From positions 1 through 22,318 of the forward strand of contig CAZUVM010000214.1 in the NCBI GenBank assembly GCA_964623885.1: a stretch of 22,318 bases of DNA, given 5' to 3'. Position 1 is the stretch's first letter, and the number at the start of each line of letters is the position of its first letter. The notes under the pieces were generated by a model. It had not been told where the DNA came from, did not search any database, and was given only the letters and a program-made list of their open reading frames with translations. Both the position numbers and the translations under genes were made by a program. Source of the DNA: CAZUVM01 sp964623885 (lineage in GTDB: Bacteria > Verrucomicrobiota > Verrucomicrobiia > Limisphaerales > UBA8199). This document shows positions 1 to 7,416 of this stretch, in pieces.

Positions 1-2504
1 TGATTCACGTGCCGGTAAAAAAGACGAATGGCGCTTGGAGCTTTTTCGAGGCTCAATTCAATCTCAAGTGCCTGCCCAGGGCGGAAGTTTGCCGGCAGAT
101 CGTGATGAGCGGCAATCTTTGTGCGGTGCGGTCTTCCGAGGACCTCCTGGATGCACGTTTTGATGTGAGACTGCGCACCAGAACCTGTGTCGCCATTCTG
201 CAGTTTCTTCTGCATCGCAGCGATGTCTTCGTCGATGGCGGGCAATCGATCGAGCCAATGGCCGCGCAATTGCGGTAGTTCGCCGACCGTGACATCGGAT
301 TGATAGATTCCACGCCCCGCATTGGCCAGTTCGGCCCATTTGTCACGGGCGCGTCGATAGGCTTTTATGGCTTCAGCCAGGGCGGCGGGATCGCCACTCT
401 GTTCATACAGACCGTAGAGAACGCCGGACCGAAGTTTCGCGCCGAAAAACCGTCCGAGGCCGATTTGGATCCTGACATCAATTGCCAGTCGCCGATATTC
501 CGGCGCGTTCTTATCTGACACCTGCCGGTCGGCTGCGGCCAAATTCTTGGCTGCGGCATTGGCGTAGTCCTCAATCCACTGTGCTACTTCGACAGGGGTA
601 TATTTGCTGCTGCGTTCACCTTTGAACAGTTCCGCCGCAAAATCATTGACGCGCAAAAACAATTGCGGGTCCAGCGGGCTCACATTGCCAAAGACCTTTG
701 GCGACGGACTGTCACTATACGGATGCCGTTGGCCGGGATTGACGATGGAATGATTGAAATACATTTCCGGCCAGTAGCTGTTGTTGGCGGCCGAGGGCAG
801 GTGCGCCGTGGTGATGATGGGAAGAATGCGGCTGGCATTGGCCAGGGCCAGTTCCGCGGGTTTGGCGCCTTTGCCGAACGATGTGCGAAGCGCGCGCCGC
901 CAGACGTCGGAAGCGCAGTCGGGATTATACATTAACCGTCCCCAAACTCTGAGTGTGTAGAGGTATTTCTCCCAGTCCCAGCGCGGTTTCAAGGAGGCAT
1001 CGGCGTAGGCGCAGCGATCGCCGGCGATGCCGGAGCCGCGCCGGCCTTTGAACGAAAGCGGCTCCATGATCTCCACGCCATTACAGCCGCAGAAGCTGAA
1101 GGCGCGAGAGTGGCCAGCCGCAGTGATTGGGTCGCCCCACAGCAGCAGCCGTTGGGTACCGGGCCAAATGCGATACGCCACCGTGTAACGACGGTCTCTC
1201 TTCAGCAAGTCGCCGTAGCCATAGCGGAGAAAACTGCGCGAGCCGCTGCTCAGTTTCATCAAACCCGCACCTTCTTTGCCCGGACGCGGCCGTTCCAGCT
1301 CGCGGATTTCAGCCTGCTGATAAGGCATGCCAAGATGCTCGGCCCAGTATTTGGGCGCGAGGTTGACGGGCATCCCGGTCGCCAGGGCGGAATCAATCAT
1401 CGTTTGATCGATGCCCTTGGCGTGCAGATCAATTTCGACCGTGCGCCCGCATTTAGGCACGCCGCTGAATACGGTTCGCCAAAAGTCATAGCTTCCTTCG
1501 GCGACTCCGCTCTCGCCGTGCGTGCGGAAGGTAACAACGCTGATGGCGGGGCAAGCCTTTAAAAGCGCGGTCACGGCGTCGCGGCAATAGGGCCCATGGT
1601 TTTCAGCCGATAATCCGGTAATCCGGTAGTTGGGATGAGGACTGTCGATCCATTCGTAGCCGTGCATCCAAATGCCCAATTGAAATTGCATTCCGCGCGC
1701 AACGGTTTCTTCGCTAATGAACTCCAGCATTTCCAGGTTTCGATCGCGTTCGGCATCGGGCAATTCAGCGACGCGCACATCGTATCCGGGAACGGACAGC
1801 AGAAACGGGTAGGCGAACAAGAAATAGGCATCGGTCACGTTTCGCAAAAAGTCATAGCCGAGGCTCAAGCTGAGGTTGAAACGGTTAAAGCGTTGAGTCG
1901 TCAGCGCAGTCAAATAGCGCGGCCACATTTCGCGATCGTAGAACCAAGGCTTGTCTTCAACATCGCTGCAGAAGAGCCGGGAGATGCCGCGAATGCGATT
2001 GGCGGGTTGCTCGACGATTGTTTGGACCTTGCCCAGTTCGTCGAGCGGATCGACAGCGAAGTTCACGCGATCCGCGAGTTCGAGCAGGGCATAAACGAGT
2101 CCGCGCGTGTCGGATCCAGATGCCAGCAGAATGGGGCGATCGCCGAGCTTGCCACGAGTCAAGCCGACGGCTTCCGCAACATTCGGCAAGGAAATGCCGG
2201 TTGCGGCCAACCCCTGCTTCCCCAGGTTCGAAGCGGCGGTGGCGGCAATGACGCAGTCGAAACCGGCCGGGGCCTGGCTCAGGTCTTGAAAAATGTCTGC
2301 CGCCAGATTTCGACTTTTGAGTGCGTTGCGCAATTCTGTCGCCGCCCATTGCGCCGGTTTTTGCTCAGCATCTTGCGGATTAAGAATGATGGCGATGCCT
2401 TGCGCCCCGCTTTTGGCTGAAAGGCTGACCGGTAATAAGGCACCAGCCGCCGCAGCCGCGGCTGTAGTTCGGATAAACTCACGGCGTGAACTCTGTGTGT
2501 TCAT
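1..2504 (-). CDS. Tat-exported putative glycoside hydrolase, 3' end cut by window edge
   Basis: An open frame of 834 codons runs from the ATG at 2504 to the left edge with no stop, so the C-terminus is missing. Residues 1-30 form a twin-arginine signal (SRREFIRTT followed by an Ala-rich stretch), implying folded export through Tat. Residues of about 35-150 look like the alpha/beta N-terminal domain that precedes the barrel in several glycosidase families (alpha-glucuronidase or GH20-like), with a SGSDTRGLVYALLELADRV segment. From about 165 (NRIRGISRLFCSDVEDKPWF) a probable TIM-barrel region follows, containing QLGIWMHGYEW and VVTFRTHGESG. I cannot assign a family or name catalytic residues with confidence. 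The stop of the upstream GH2 gene lies 27 bp before the start, so the two are almost certainly one operon and probably act on the same plant or algal polysaccharide. Long plus-strand frames in this interval are shadows of this gene. Confidence 0.85.
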   Translation of the reverse strand, partial: MNTQSSRREFIRTTAAAAAAGALLPVSLSAKSGAQGIAIILNPQDAEQKPAQWAATELRNALKSRNLAADIFQDLSQAPAGFDCVIAATAASNLGKQGLAATGISLPNVAEAVGLTRGKLGDRPILLASGSDTRGLVYALLELADRVNFAVDPLDELGKVQTIVEQPANRIRGISRLFCSDVEDKPWFYDREMWPRYLTALTTQRFNRFNLSLSLGYDFLRNVTDAYFLFAYPFLLSVPGYDVRVAELPDAERDRNLEMLEFISEETVARGMQFQLGIWMHGYEWIDSPHPNYRITGLSAENHGPYCRDAVTALLKACPAISVVTFRTHGESGVAEGSYDFWRTVFSGVPKCGRTVEIDLHAKGIDQTMIDSALATGMPVNLAPKYWAEHLGMPYQQAEIRELERPRPGKEGAGLMKLSSGSRSFLRYGYGDLLKRDRRYTVAYRIWPGTQRLLLWGDPITAAGHSRAFSFCGCNGVEIMEPLSFKGRRGSGIAGDRCAYADASLKPRWDWEKYLYTLRVWGRLMYNPDCASDVWRRALRTSFGKGAKPAELALANASRILPIITTAHLPSAANNSYWPEMYFNHSIVNPGQRHPYSDSPSPKVFGNVSPLDPQLFLRVNDFAAELFKGERSSKYTPVEVAQWIEDYANAAAKNLAAADRQVSDKNAPEYRRLAIDVRIQIGLGRFFGAKLRSGVLYGLYEQSGDPAALAEAIKAYRRARDKWAELANAGRGIYQSDVTVGELPQLRGHWLDRLPAIDEDIAAMQKKLQNGDTGSGAQSHIKTCIQEVLGRPHRTKIAAHHDLPANFRPGQALEIELSLEKAPSAIRLFYRHVN

Positions 2505-2531
2505 TTGAATGAATCGTCTTGGATGGTTGAA

Positions 2532-4940
2532 CTAATCGACGTGCAGTTTCGCTTCGGCGCCCTGCAATCCGGGCGCATGCACTTTCAAAGTAAGCTCGCC
2601 TGGAACACGGCCGGACTGCACCAAAGCGAGCACCTGACCACCATTGGCATTTTTGGTCGGGCTGCTGAGGACAGTTGGATCATTTTGATCGCCGTTGTCC
2701 ACGCCGAGCAGTCGGCCGGCACCTTCCACCTCAGCGGTGATGGGCTGACGGGCTGATAAAACCAGATTGCCTCGCCCATCGACGACCGAGACAACCGCGT
2801 GCGCTACGCTGCGGCTATTGGCGGGCAATGCTGTTTTATCAAGTTCAACGCGTAGCGCGGCAGCGTCGCCGGCGGTGAGGATGCTGTTGGTAGCGACGGC
2901 CGAACCGTTGCGGTAGCCGACGGCGGCCAATTCGCCGGGTTGGTAGTCTGCCGAGAGCGAAACCATCCGGGTGTCGCCGACCGTTTGTTCGCCAACGGGA
3001 TGACCGTTCACGAGCAGGCCGACCTTATCGCAGTTGCTAAAGATCACGGCCCGCAGCTTGCCCGTATTCTCGGGCCAGTTCCAATGACGTTCGGGTCGCC
3101 CGCGGCGTCGAAACGATTCTTCGCCGGTGGCCAATCCAACTGATCCGATGTAGACCATCGGTGTTTCGGACCAAAGCGCCTGCTGCTGCCAGGCGGCGGG
3201 CTTTTTGAAACCGCGAGTGTCGAACAGACCCGATTGCGAACCGTGGTTGGGCCATTGTCCCGCTTCCCCCAGGAAATCAAAGCCGACCCATAGGAACTGC
3301 CCGTCAACATAGGGGTTGTCCTTCACGGCAGCCCACGGCCGCAGACCGCGGCTGTTCTCGCTGCCATATATTATACGCGTCGGAAACCGCTCGTGGTCTC
3401 TTGGGTAGTCCGCCTCCTGGTAATTGTAACCGACGACGTCGAGCATCTGGGCGAGACCAGTCGCGTCGGAGGAAGTCATGTTGGCCAGGGCCATGGTGAC
3501 CGGGCGTGTCGGGTCAAAGCGTTTCACGGAGGAAATCAGCCTGGGCGCAACGACGGTGAGGCGGGTTTGCTGGGGCTGATTGGCATCCCGCGCGAATCCT
3601 TCCACCGTGCGGGTCTCGGACAGCACATAGGGATCGGTGGGGTAATCGATTTCATTTCCGAGGCTCCACATGATGATGCAGGGATGATTACGATCGCGCC
3701 GGACCATGTCGCTGCTGTCGCGCTCCGCCCAAAGCTGGAAGTCTTTGCTGTAACCGAAACGGTGCGCGGTGCCGACATTTCGTCCCTCAACCCATTTGCG
3801 TTTGCCGATTTCCCATTCATCAAATGCTTCGTCCATGACTAACAGGCCAAGCCGGTCGCACAGCGAGTAAAGTTCGGGCGCCATTGGATTATGAGAACAA
3901 CGGACGGCGTTGCCGCCGATTTCCTTCACCAACTTGAGCCTTCTTTCCAGCAGGTCTTCGGGCACGGCCGCGCCAACCACGCCGCCGTCATGGTGTAGGC
4001 AAACGCCTTTTAGTTTCAGATTCTGCCCGTTGAGGAAGAATCCCTGTTTTGCGTCGAAGTAAAAAGTTCGAATCCCAAATGCGGTTCGAGTTTCATCTTT
4101 GGGCGCGCCGTCCACGACGATGCGGCTGACCAGCGTGTAAAGAACGGGCGTGTCGAGCGACCATAGCTTGGGGCTGTTAATCTTCTGCCAAAGTGAAAAT
4201 GTTTGGGAACCGCCAGAGGTGATAGTTTCAGTTCGCGACCCATTCGTGATGCGGATGCTATCCGGTCCTTCGATCTCCCAAAATACGCGGACCGATTGGG
4301 CTTCGGCCGTTTCGTTTGTCACTTCGGTGTGGGCGACTACATCGGCGGAATCGGCATTCGCTCGCGGAGTGGTGATGTAATCGCCCCACAGCGTCACATG
4401 CAGTGGAGACGTGAGAGTCAGCCATACGTGGCGGTAAATGCCGCTTCCCGGATACCAGCGCGAATCGGCTACGTTCTCGCGCTCGACGCGAACCGCGAGC
4501 ACATTCGGGGCATTGGTCAGGATGAACGGTGTAAGATCGTGCTGAAAAGTGCTGTAACCGTAAGGCCGATGGCCGAAGTGATGCCCGTTAATCCAAACAT
4601 CGGCGTCGCGGTATACACCATCGAACGTGACAAAGACCTTCCGACCGGCCCACGAGGGATCCGCGCTGAAGGTTTTGCGATACCAACCAATGCCGCCAGG
4701 CAAATAGGCGGTGCAGCTTGCGTTGGTTCGGGAAAACTCCCCTTCCACCGACCAATCGTGGGGAAGGTCAAGGTGTCGCCAGGATGAAGTGTCGAATTTG
4801 GGGTCCTCGTCGCCGCGTGAGTCGCCCAGATTGAACTGCCAGTTCGCGTCGAGCGATTCGAGTTGTCTGGGAGATTCGACGGCTTGCAGTTTTGCCGAGG
4901 CGATAGCAAATAATGTCAATGCGATGGCCAGCTTTCGCAT
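2532..4940 (-). CDS. Secreted glycoside hydrolase family 2 (beta-galactosidase-like)
   Basis: This 802-residue enzyme is predicted to hydrolyse beta-linked galactosides or related sugars outside the cytoplasm. A signal peptide (MRKLAIALTLFAIASA) starts at the ATG at 4940. An ATG at 4961 adds seven residues and is possible, but gives a less typical N-terminus. The GH2 order is visible: a sugar-binding jelly-roll domain (WQFNLGD, LPHDWSVEGEF, GWYRKTF, VTFDGVYRDADVWINGHHFG), an Ig-like sandwich, then the TIM barrel starting near RTAFGIRTFYFD. The barrel has RCSHNPMAPELYSLCDRLG, the acid/base Glu in WSLGNEID (about residue 430) and the probable nucleophile Glu in IIYGSENS (about residue 528). Ig-like domains follow, including GWKRPVDG-style bacterial GH2 tail elements such as GRGNLVLSARQ and RLLGVDNGD. 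It lies 27 bp upstream of the Tat-exported gene in the same operon. Family assignment is firm; the exact substrate is not readable from sequence. Confidence 0.93.
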   Translation of the reverse strand: MRKLAIALTLFAIASAKLQAVESPRQLESLDANWQFNLGDSRGDEDPKFDTSSWRHLDLPHDWSVEGEFSRTNASCTAYLPGGIGWYRKTFSADPSWAGRKVFVTFDGVYRDADVWINGHHFGHRPYGYSTFQHDLTPFILTNAPNVLAVRVERENVADSRWYPGSGIYRHVWLTLTSPLHVTLWGDYITTPRANADSADVVAHTEVTNETAEAQSVRVFWEIEGPDSIRITNGSRTETITSGGSQTFSLWQKINSPKLWSLDTPVLYTLVSRIVVDGAPKDETRTAFGIRTFYFDAKQGFFLNGQNLKLKGVCLHHDGGVVGAAVPEDLLERRLKLVKEIGGNAVRCSHNPMAPELYSLCDRLGLLVMDEAFDEWEIGKRKWVEGRNVGTAHRFGYSKDFQLWAERDSSDMVRRDRNHPCIIMWSLGNEIDYPTDPYVLSETRTVEGFARDANQPQQTRLTVVAPRLISSVKRFDPTRPVTMALANMTSSDATGLAQMLDVVGYNYQEADYPRDHERFPTRIIYGSENSRGLRPWAAVKDNPYVDGQFLWVGFDFLGEAGQWPNHGSQSGLFDTRGFKKPAAWQQQALWSETPMVYIGSVGLATGEESFRRRGRPERHWNWPENTGKLRAVIFSNCDKVGLLVNGHPVGEQTVGDTRMVSLSADYQPGELAAVGYRNGSAVATNSILTAGDAAALRVELDKTALPANSRSVAHAVVSVVDGRGNLVLSARQPITAEVEGAGRLLGVDNGDQNDPTVLSSPTKNANGGQVLALVQSGRVPGELTLKVHAPGLQGAEAKLHVD

Positions 4941-5014
4941 CGGATCCCAGATTGCATTCATGAAATAAAAGCTGCCAGGTGGTTTGGAAGGTTTTTAACG
5001 GAACGATTCAGTTT

Positions 5015-5170
5015 AACCACAGATTCACACAGATAAACACAGATGAAAAACGGCTCATCAAGATTCCTAAAGTGGATGGCACCAATCTCTGAATAGTGAG
5101 TCCGCACGGGAACAGTACAGTGTTGCTAAGATCGCAGGGAATCTGTGTTCATCTGTGTCCATCTGTGGTT
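5015..5170. repeat. Inverted repeat built from CACAGAT decamers
   Basis: The left arm (5015-5044) consists of three 10-bp units with AGAT at 5021, 5031 and 5041 (AACCACAGAT, TCACACAGAT, AAACACAGAT). The right arm (5141-5170) is its reverse complement, with ATCTGTG at 5141, 5151 and 5161. The arms match at 27 of 30 positions and are separated by 96 bp. The element fills most of the gap between the GH2 gene start and the end of the ABM gene. Similar CCACAGATGAACACAGAT sequences are, from memory, common between genes in Verrucomicrobiota and some other soil bacteria. Function unknown. No other gene is visible in 4941-5216. Confidence 0.85.
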
Positions 5171-5216
5171 TTCAAATGCATGGAAATGGCATAGAACAGC
5201 AACGTTTTTCCGCGTA

Positions 5217-5579
5217 TCACCGCGAGACTCCGCATTCGAAGACGAACCACTCGGGGTTTAGTTTGGCCAGAGGTCCTTTGAGTTTGTCGAGGTGTGGACG
5301 CGCGCCATGCACTTCCACTCGCAAGACATCGGCGATCTTAAGAAACTCCGCCAGAACAGGACCGACGTTGTCGAGGTGCTTCAGAAGAGCCTCCGCTCCG
5401 ACGTAAGCTTCCCGGCAAAACACAACGTCACCGTTGATTGTGAAGTCGTAGTAGAGGTTAGCGGTTTCGGTGGAGGTGCGGGCGACCATTTGACGAAGGA
5501 ATTCCCTGGCTGGCGTCATTTGACCGGGCTTAACTTTGAAATAGGGATGAATGCTGACGACATTCTCTGGTGCTGTCAT
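5217..5579 (-). CDS. Putative quinol monooxygenase (ABM superfamily)
   Basis: This small protein of about 120 residues belongs to the antibiotic-biosynthesis-monooxygenase fold, dimeric alpha/beta proteins that include YgiN-like quinol monooxygenases. The family pattern is visible: VVSIHPYFKVKPG at the start, TANLYYDFTINGDVVFCREAY in the middle, and a closing LNPEWFVFECGVSR. The chosen ATG at 5579 has a GGAG 12 bases upstream and places the first beta strand near the N-terminus, as is usual. An in-frame ATG at 5675 would add 32 residues unlike the family. The gene stands alone, divergent from mobA, between two decamer-type inverted repeats, so neighbours give no clue to its substrate. No signal peptide is present; it is likely cytoplasmic. 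Biochemical function is inferred only from the fold. Confidence 0.85.
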   Translation of the reverse strand: MTAPENVVSIHPYFKVKPGQMTPAREFLRQMVARTSTETANLYYDFTINGDVVFCREAYVGAEALLKHLDNVGPVLAEFLKIADVLRVEVHGARPHLDKLKGPLAKLNPEWFVFECGVSR

Positions 5580-5670
5580 TTGCGCCGCAGACTCCAATGG
5601 ATCTGCTAAAGGCGCAAGCTGATTCCGGGCTGCACGGTAATGCATCAGTCGTTGGTGGGGCGCTTCTGCA

Positions 5671-5730
5671 ACCACTAATTAACACCAATGAACACTAATG
5701 ATTTGGGTCCTTTCGTGCGCATTCGTGGTT
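5671..5730. repeat. Decamer repeat element related in layout to 5015-5170
   Basis: Three exact 10-bp blocks start at 5671, 5681 and 5691 (ACCACTAATT, AACACCAATG, AACACTAATG). A shorter, diverged reverse-complement arm follows at about 5710-5730 (CGTGCGCATTCGTGGTT). The scaffold (AACCACNNAT then NNACACNNAT) is the same as in the element at 5015-5170, but the variable bases differ. The two elements flank the ABM gene. They look like members of a common intergenic repeat superfamily; function unknown. Confidence 0.65.
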
Positions 5731-5753
5731 GATACATAGTGCGGGCGTTCACC

Positions 5754-5774
5754 GGCCGCTTCGACGAGGCGGCC
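5754..5774. repeat. 21-bp near-perfect GC-rich palindrome
   Basis: GGCCGCTTCG, a central A, then CGAGGCGGCC: arms of 10 bp pair with one mismatch. It lies in the 285-bp gap between the divergent ABM and mobA genes, about 90 bp upstream of mobA. The sequence resembles a GGCCGCCTCGTCG-type intergenic repeat that I associate with Verrucomicrobiota and Planctomycetes, so a dispersed repeat is more likely than a specific operator. Confidence 0.55.
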
Positions 5775-5864
5775 CTACGAAACACTGAGGAGGGTACGAT
5801 CAGGTTTTCCGATTGGACGGATTTTCCATTTACGGCTGTCTCCGGCAGCGCTTACATTTGCTGA

Positions 5865-6446
5865 GTGACACTGACCGCAGGGCTCATGGCAGGTGGTCTT
5901 TCGACGCGCATGGGCGTGGAGAAGGCGACGTTGATCATCAAGGGTCAGCCGCTTTGGGCTAGACAAGTTCAACTCCTTCGGGAGCTCGAGCCGGAGGCGC
6001 TTCTTATTTCAGCACGGCAGCGCCCAGCCTGGTGCCCTGATGGAATTGAGGTGGTTCTGGATTCGCCGCCGTCGCAAGGGCCGCTTAGTGGTTTGGCGGC
6101 GGTTTTGGGGCGCTTGCAAACCTCGCACCTGATGACACTGGCAGTTGATTTGCCCCTGATGGAAGTCTCTTTTTTGCGCAAGCTTTGGCATCTGGCGGAG
6201 CCTGGTTGTGGGGTAGTCCCGGAGAACGAGGGAAGTTTTGAGCCGCTATGCGCAATCTATCCGGCGCAAGCGGCTGCCGAAACCGCAGCTGCCCTGGAGC
6301 AGGGTGATTTGGCTCTGCAGCACCTTGTCAAACGAATGCTGCAGCAAGGGCTGCTTCGGGAATATGCGGTAAAGGGAACCGAGCGAGCGCTGTTTATAAA
6401 TGTGAATACGGCGGCGGACCTCGAGCGCTGCCGTACTGCTGGTTAA
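5865..6446 (+). CDS. mobA: Molybdenum cofactor guanylyltransferase (MobA-like)
   Basis: A cytoplasmic nucleotidyltransferase of 193 residues predicted to join GMP from GTP to molybdopterin, forming the guanine dinucleotide form of the molybdenum cofactor. The N-terminus carries the family signature LMAGGLSTRMGVEKATL, which matches the LAGGxSxRMGxxK GTP-binding loop. GPLSGLAAVLGRLQTSHLMTLAVDLPLM holds the conserved GPLAG and the D-x-P metal and nucleotide site. FEPLCAIYP, ALEQGDLALQHLV and FININT-like FINVNTAADLE are also typical. The start is GTG at 5865, immediately after an in-frame TGA; the ATG at 5886 would delete the first beta strand. Length is normal for MobA. No molybdoenzyme or other cofactor gene is adjacent in this window. 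A related nucleotidyltransferase (for example MocA-type) is less likely. Confidence 0.9.
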   Translation: MTLTAGLMAGGLSTRMGVEKATLIIKGQPLWARQVQLLRELEPEALLISARQRPAWCPDGIEVVLDSPPSQGPLSGLAAVLGRLQTSHLMTLAVDLPLMEVSFLRKLWHLAEPGCGVVPENEGSFEPLCAIYPAQAAAETAAALEQGDLALQHLVKRMLQQGLLREYAVKGTERALFINVNTAADLERCRTAG

Positions 6447-6494
6447 GAGCGTGTTTGGAAAATGTTGAAGTTGAGCCGTCCTGCTGCATGGCCA

Positions 6495-6627
6495 CGTCGC
6501 AATTCCCGCGTGGGTTCTGTTCCGGCCGCTGCAAGCGGGGACCGCTCGCGCTCCGGCAATCACGGGTGAGTTTGATAAGCCGAAGGAGACCAGGGGCTGG
6601 TCACGCTGGTGGATTCCTCAAGTGTGG
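6495..6627. repeat. Left copy of a duplicated block, with a gene 3'-end remnant
   Basis: This stretch is a diverged direct copy of 7225-7416. The first half (6495-6555) matches 7225-7283, including a hairpin region (GCAAGCGG, GGA, CCGCTCGC at 6531-6549, one mismatch). The second half (6556-6627) matches 7344-7416 and on the minus strand encodes LEESTSVTSPWSPSAYQ, the C-terminal tail motif of the propeller protein at 7304-10483. The left copy lacks about 60 bp present in the right copy, including the stop codon region, so it is a decayed remnant rather than a working gene end. No other gene is evident between 6447 and 6698. Confidence 0.8.
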
Positions 6628-6663
6628 TCGTGAATTCGTGATTTCGAGAGATTCCGACAGGAA

Positions 6664-6692
6664 TTGACACCGTCAGGGCTGGGAAATAGGTT
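6664..6692 (+). promoter_or_regulatory. Possible promoter for the toxin-antitoxin pair
   Basis: A perfect TTGACA (6664-6669) is followed after 17 bp by TAGGTT (6687-6692), a weak -10 match. Transcription would start at about the ATG at 6699, giving a nearly leaderless message. This fits the lack of a Shine-Dalgarno sequence but rests on a weak -10 box. Confidence 0.25.
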
Positions 6693-6698
6693 ACAGCG

Positions 6699-6893
6699 AT
6701 GTCTTTAGCGGAACTTAAAGAACAGGCAGGCGCTCTCCCGGCCAAGCAGCAGCGACAGCTCATCGCTTACCTAGTGGCGCTCCAAACCGAAAAGGACGAC
6801 AAGTTCAAACGAAAGCTCTCAGCCAAAATTGACGATCACGACCCGGCTCACTGGATGGAACTGAGAGAAGCGGAGAAAAGGTACGGCGACTGA
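6699..6893 (+). CDS. Small antitoxin-like protein, partner of RelE/ParE-type toxin
   Basis: A 64-residue, strongly charged, probably helical protein. Its first half (LAELKEQAGALPAKQQRQLIAYLVALQ) resembles the 'LPxxxRxxLxxxL' helix of many small antitoxins paired with RelE/ParE toxins. The second half (LSAKIDDHDPAHWMELREAEKRYGD) would be the toxin-wrapping tail. Function is assigned mainly from position: the stop is 8 bp before the toxin start, in the order antitoxin then toxin. No clear DNA-binding motif such as a ribbon-helix-helix is visible, so autoregulation cannot be claimed from sequence. Confidence 0.7.
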   Translation: MSLAELKEQAGALPAKQQRQLIAYLVALQTEKDDKFKRKLSAKIDDHDPAHWMELREAEKRYGD

Positions 6894-6901
6894 CATCCTC
6901 A

Positions 6902-7159
6902 ATGGAGTATCGCCTCCTTATCGATCTCGAAGTAATTGATACCCTCGACCAGCTACCGAAGAAACCTCGTCGCCGGCTGCTGGAACAATTCCGCAGAATC
7001 CGGTCCTTTCCGAGCAATTACGCAGATTACCACGAATACGATAGCAACGGAAGGCGGATCCATATCTGCATTTTTTCCGGCTGGGCAATCCACTTTTGGG
7101 AAGATTCCGCCGACCGTCACGTGAAGATCCTCGCCTTGAACCCTGCCGATAAACCTTGA
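6902..7159 (+). CDS. RelE/ParE-family toxin-like protein
   Basis: An 85-residue protein with the order expected of the RelE/ParE fold: an initial strand (EYRLLIDLEVIDTLDQLP), two basic helices (KKPRRRLLEQFRRIRSFP), then a beta sheet (YHEYDSNGRRIHICIFSGWAIHFWEDSADRHVKILALNPAD). The sheet matches the 'R.I.v...y.i.fw.d.....v.IL.i..a' pattern of the family. Length is normal. Whether it cuts ribosome-bound mRNA (RelE-type) or inhibits gyrase (ParE-type) cannot be read from sequence. It is co-directional with, and 8 bp after, the antitoxin-like gene. The pair lies between two direct copies of a roughly 130-190 bp block, and its 3' end faces the end of the propeller gene. Confidence 0.8.
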   Translation: MEYRLLIDLEVIDTLDQLPKKPRRRLLEQFRRIRSFPSNYADYHEYDSNGRRIHICIFSGWAIHFWEDSADRHVKILALNPADKP

Positions 7160-7224
7160 CGAGAACGAAAGAGCTGAGCGGGGTCAGAGGCTAAAGGCGA
7201 GCACGGCACGGGCTGCGCGGGCAG

Positions 7225-7416
7225 GTCGCATTCCCGCGTGGGCTGCGTTCCGGCCGCTGCGAGCGGGGACCGCTCGCGCTCCGTCAGCATTCTCCAAACA
7301 CCTCTAACGGTGCAAGCGGTAAAAGCGATTTCCCGAAAGTGGGGCAATCACGGGCGGGTTTTGATAAGCCGAAGGAGACCAGGGACCGGTCACGCTGGTG
7401 GATTCCTCAAGTGTGG
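7225..7416. repeat. Right copy of the duplicated block
   Basis: This block matches 6495-6627 but is about 60 bp longer (extra segment 7284-7343). It spans the gap between two convergent genes and the last codons of the propeller gene. It includes a perfect 8-bp stem with a 3-base loop (GCGAGCGG, GGA, CCGCTCGC at 7259-7277), just past the stop codon of the minus-strand gene at 7304. The stem could end transcription from both sides, but no T-tract follows it, so that is speculative. The CGCGAGCGGTCCCCGCTCGC-type sequence looks like a dispersed repeat. Confidence 0.8.

Noticed and set aside
1635..2420. A 261-codon plus-strand open frame at the left end
   Set aside because: Antisense to the unbroken minus-strand Tat-signal gene, which has a signal peptide and operon context; the plus-strand product has no recognisable features.
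7259..7277. GCGAGCGG/CCGCTCGC hairpin as a bidirectional terminator
   Set aside because: Well placed between convergent genes, but no T-tract on either strand and a diverged copy exists at 6531-6549. More likely a dispersed repeat.
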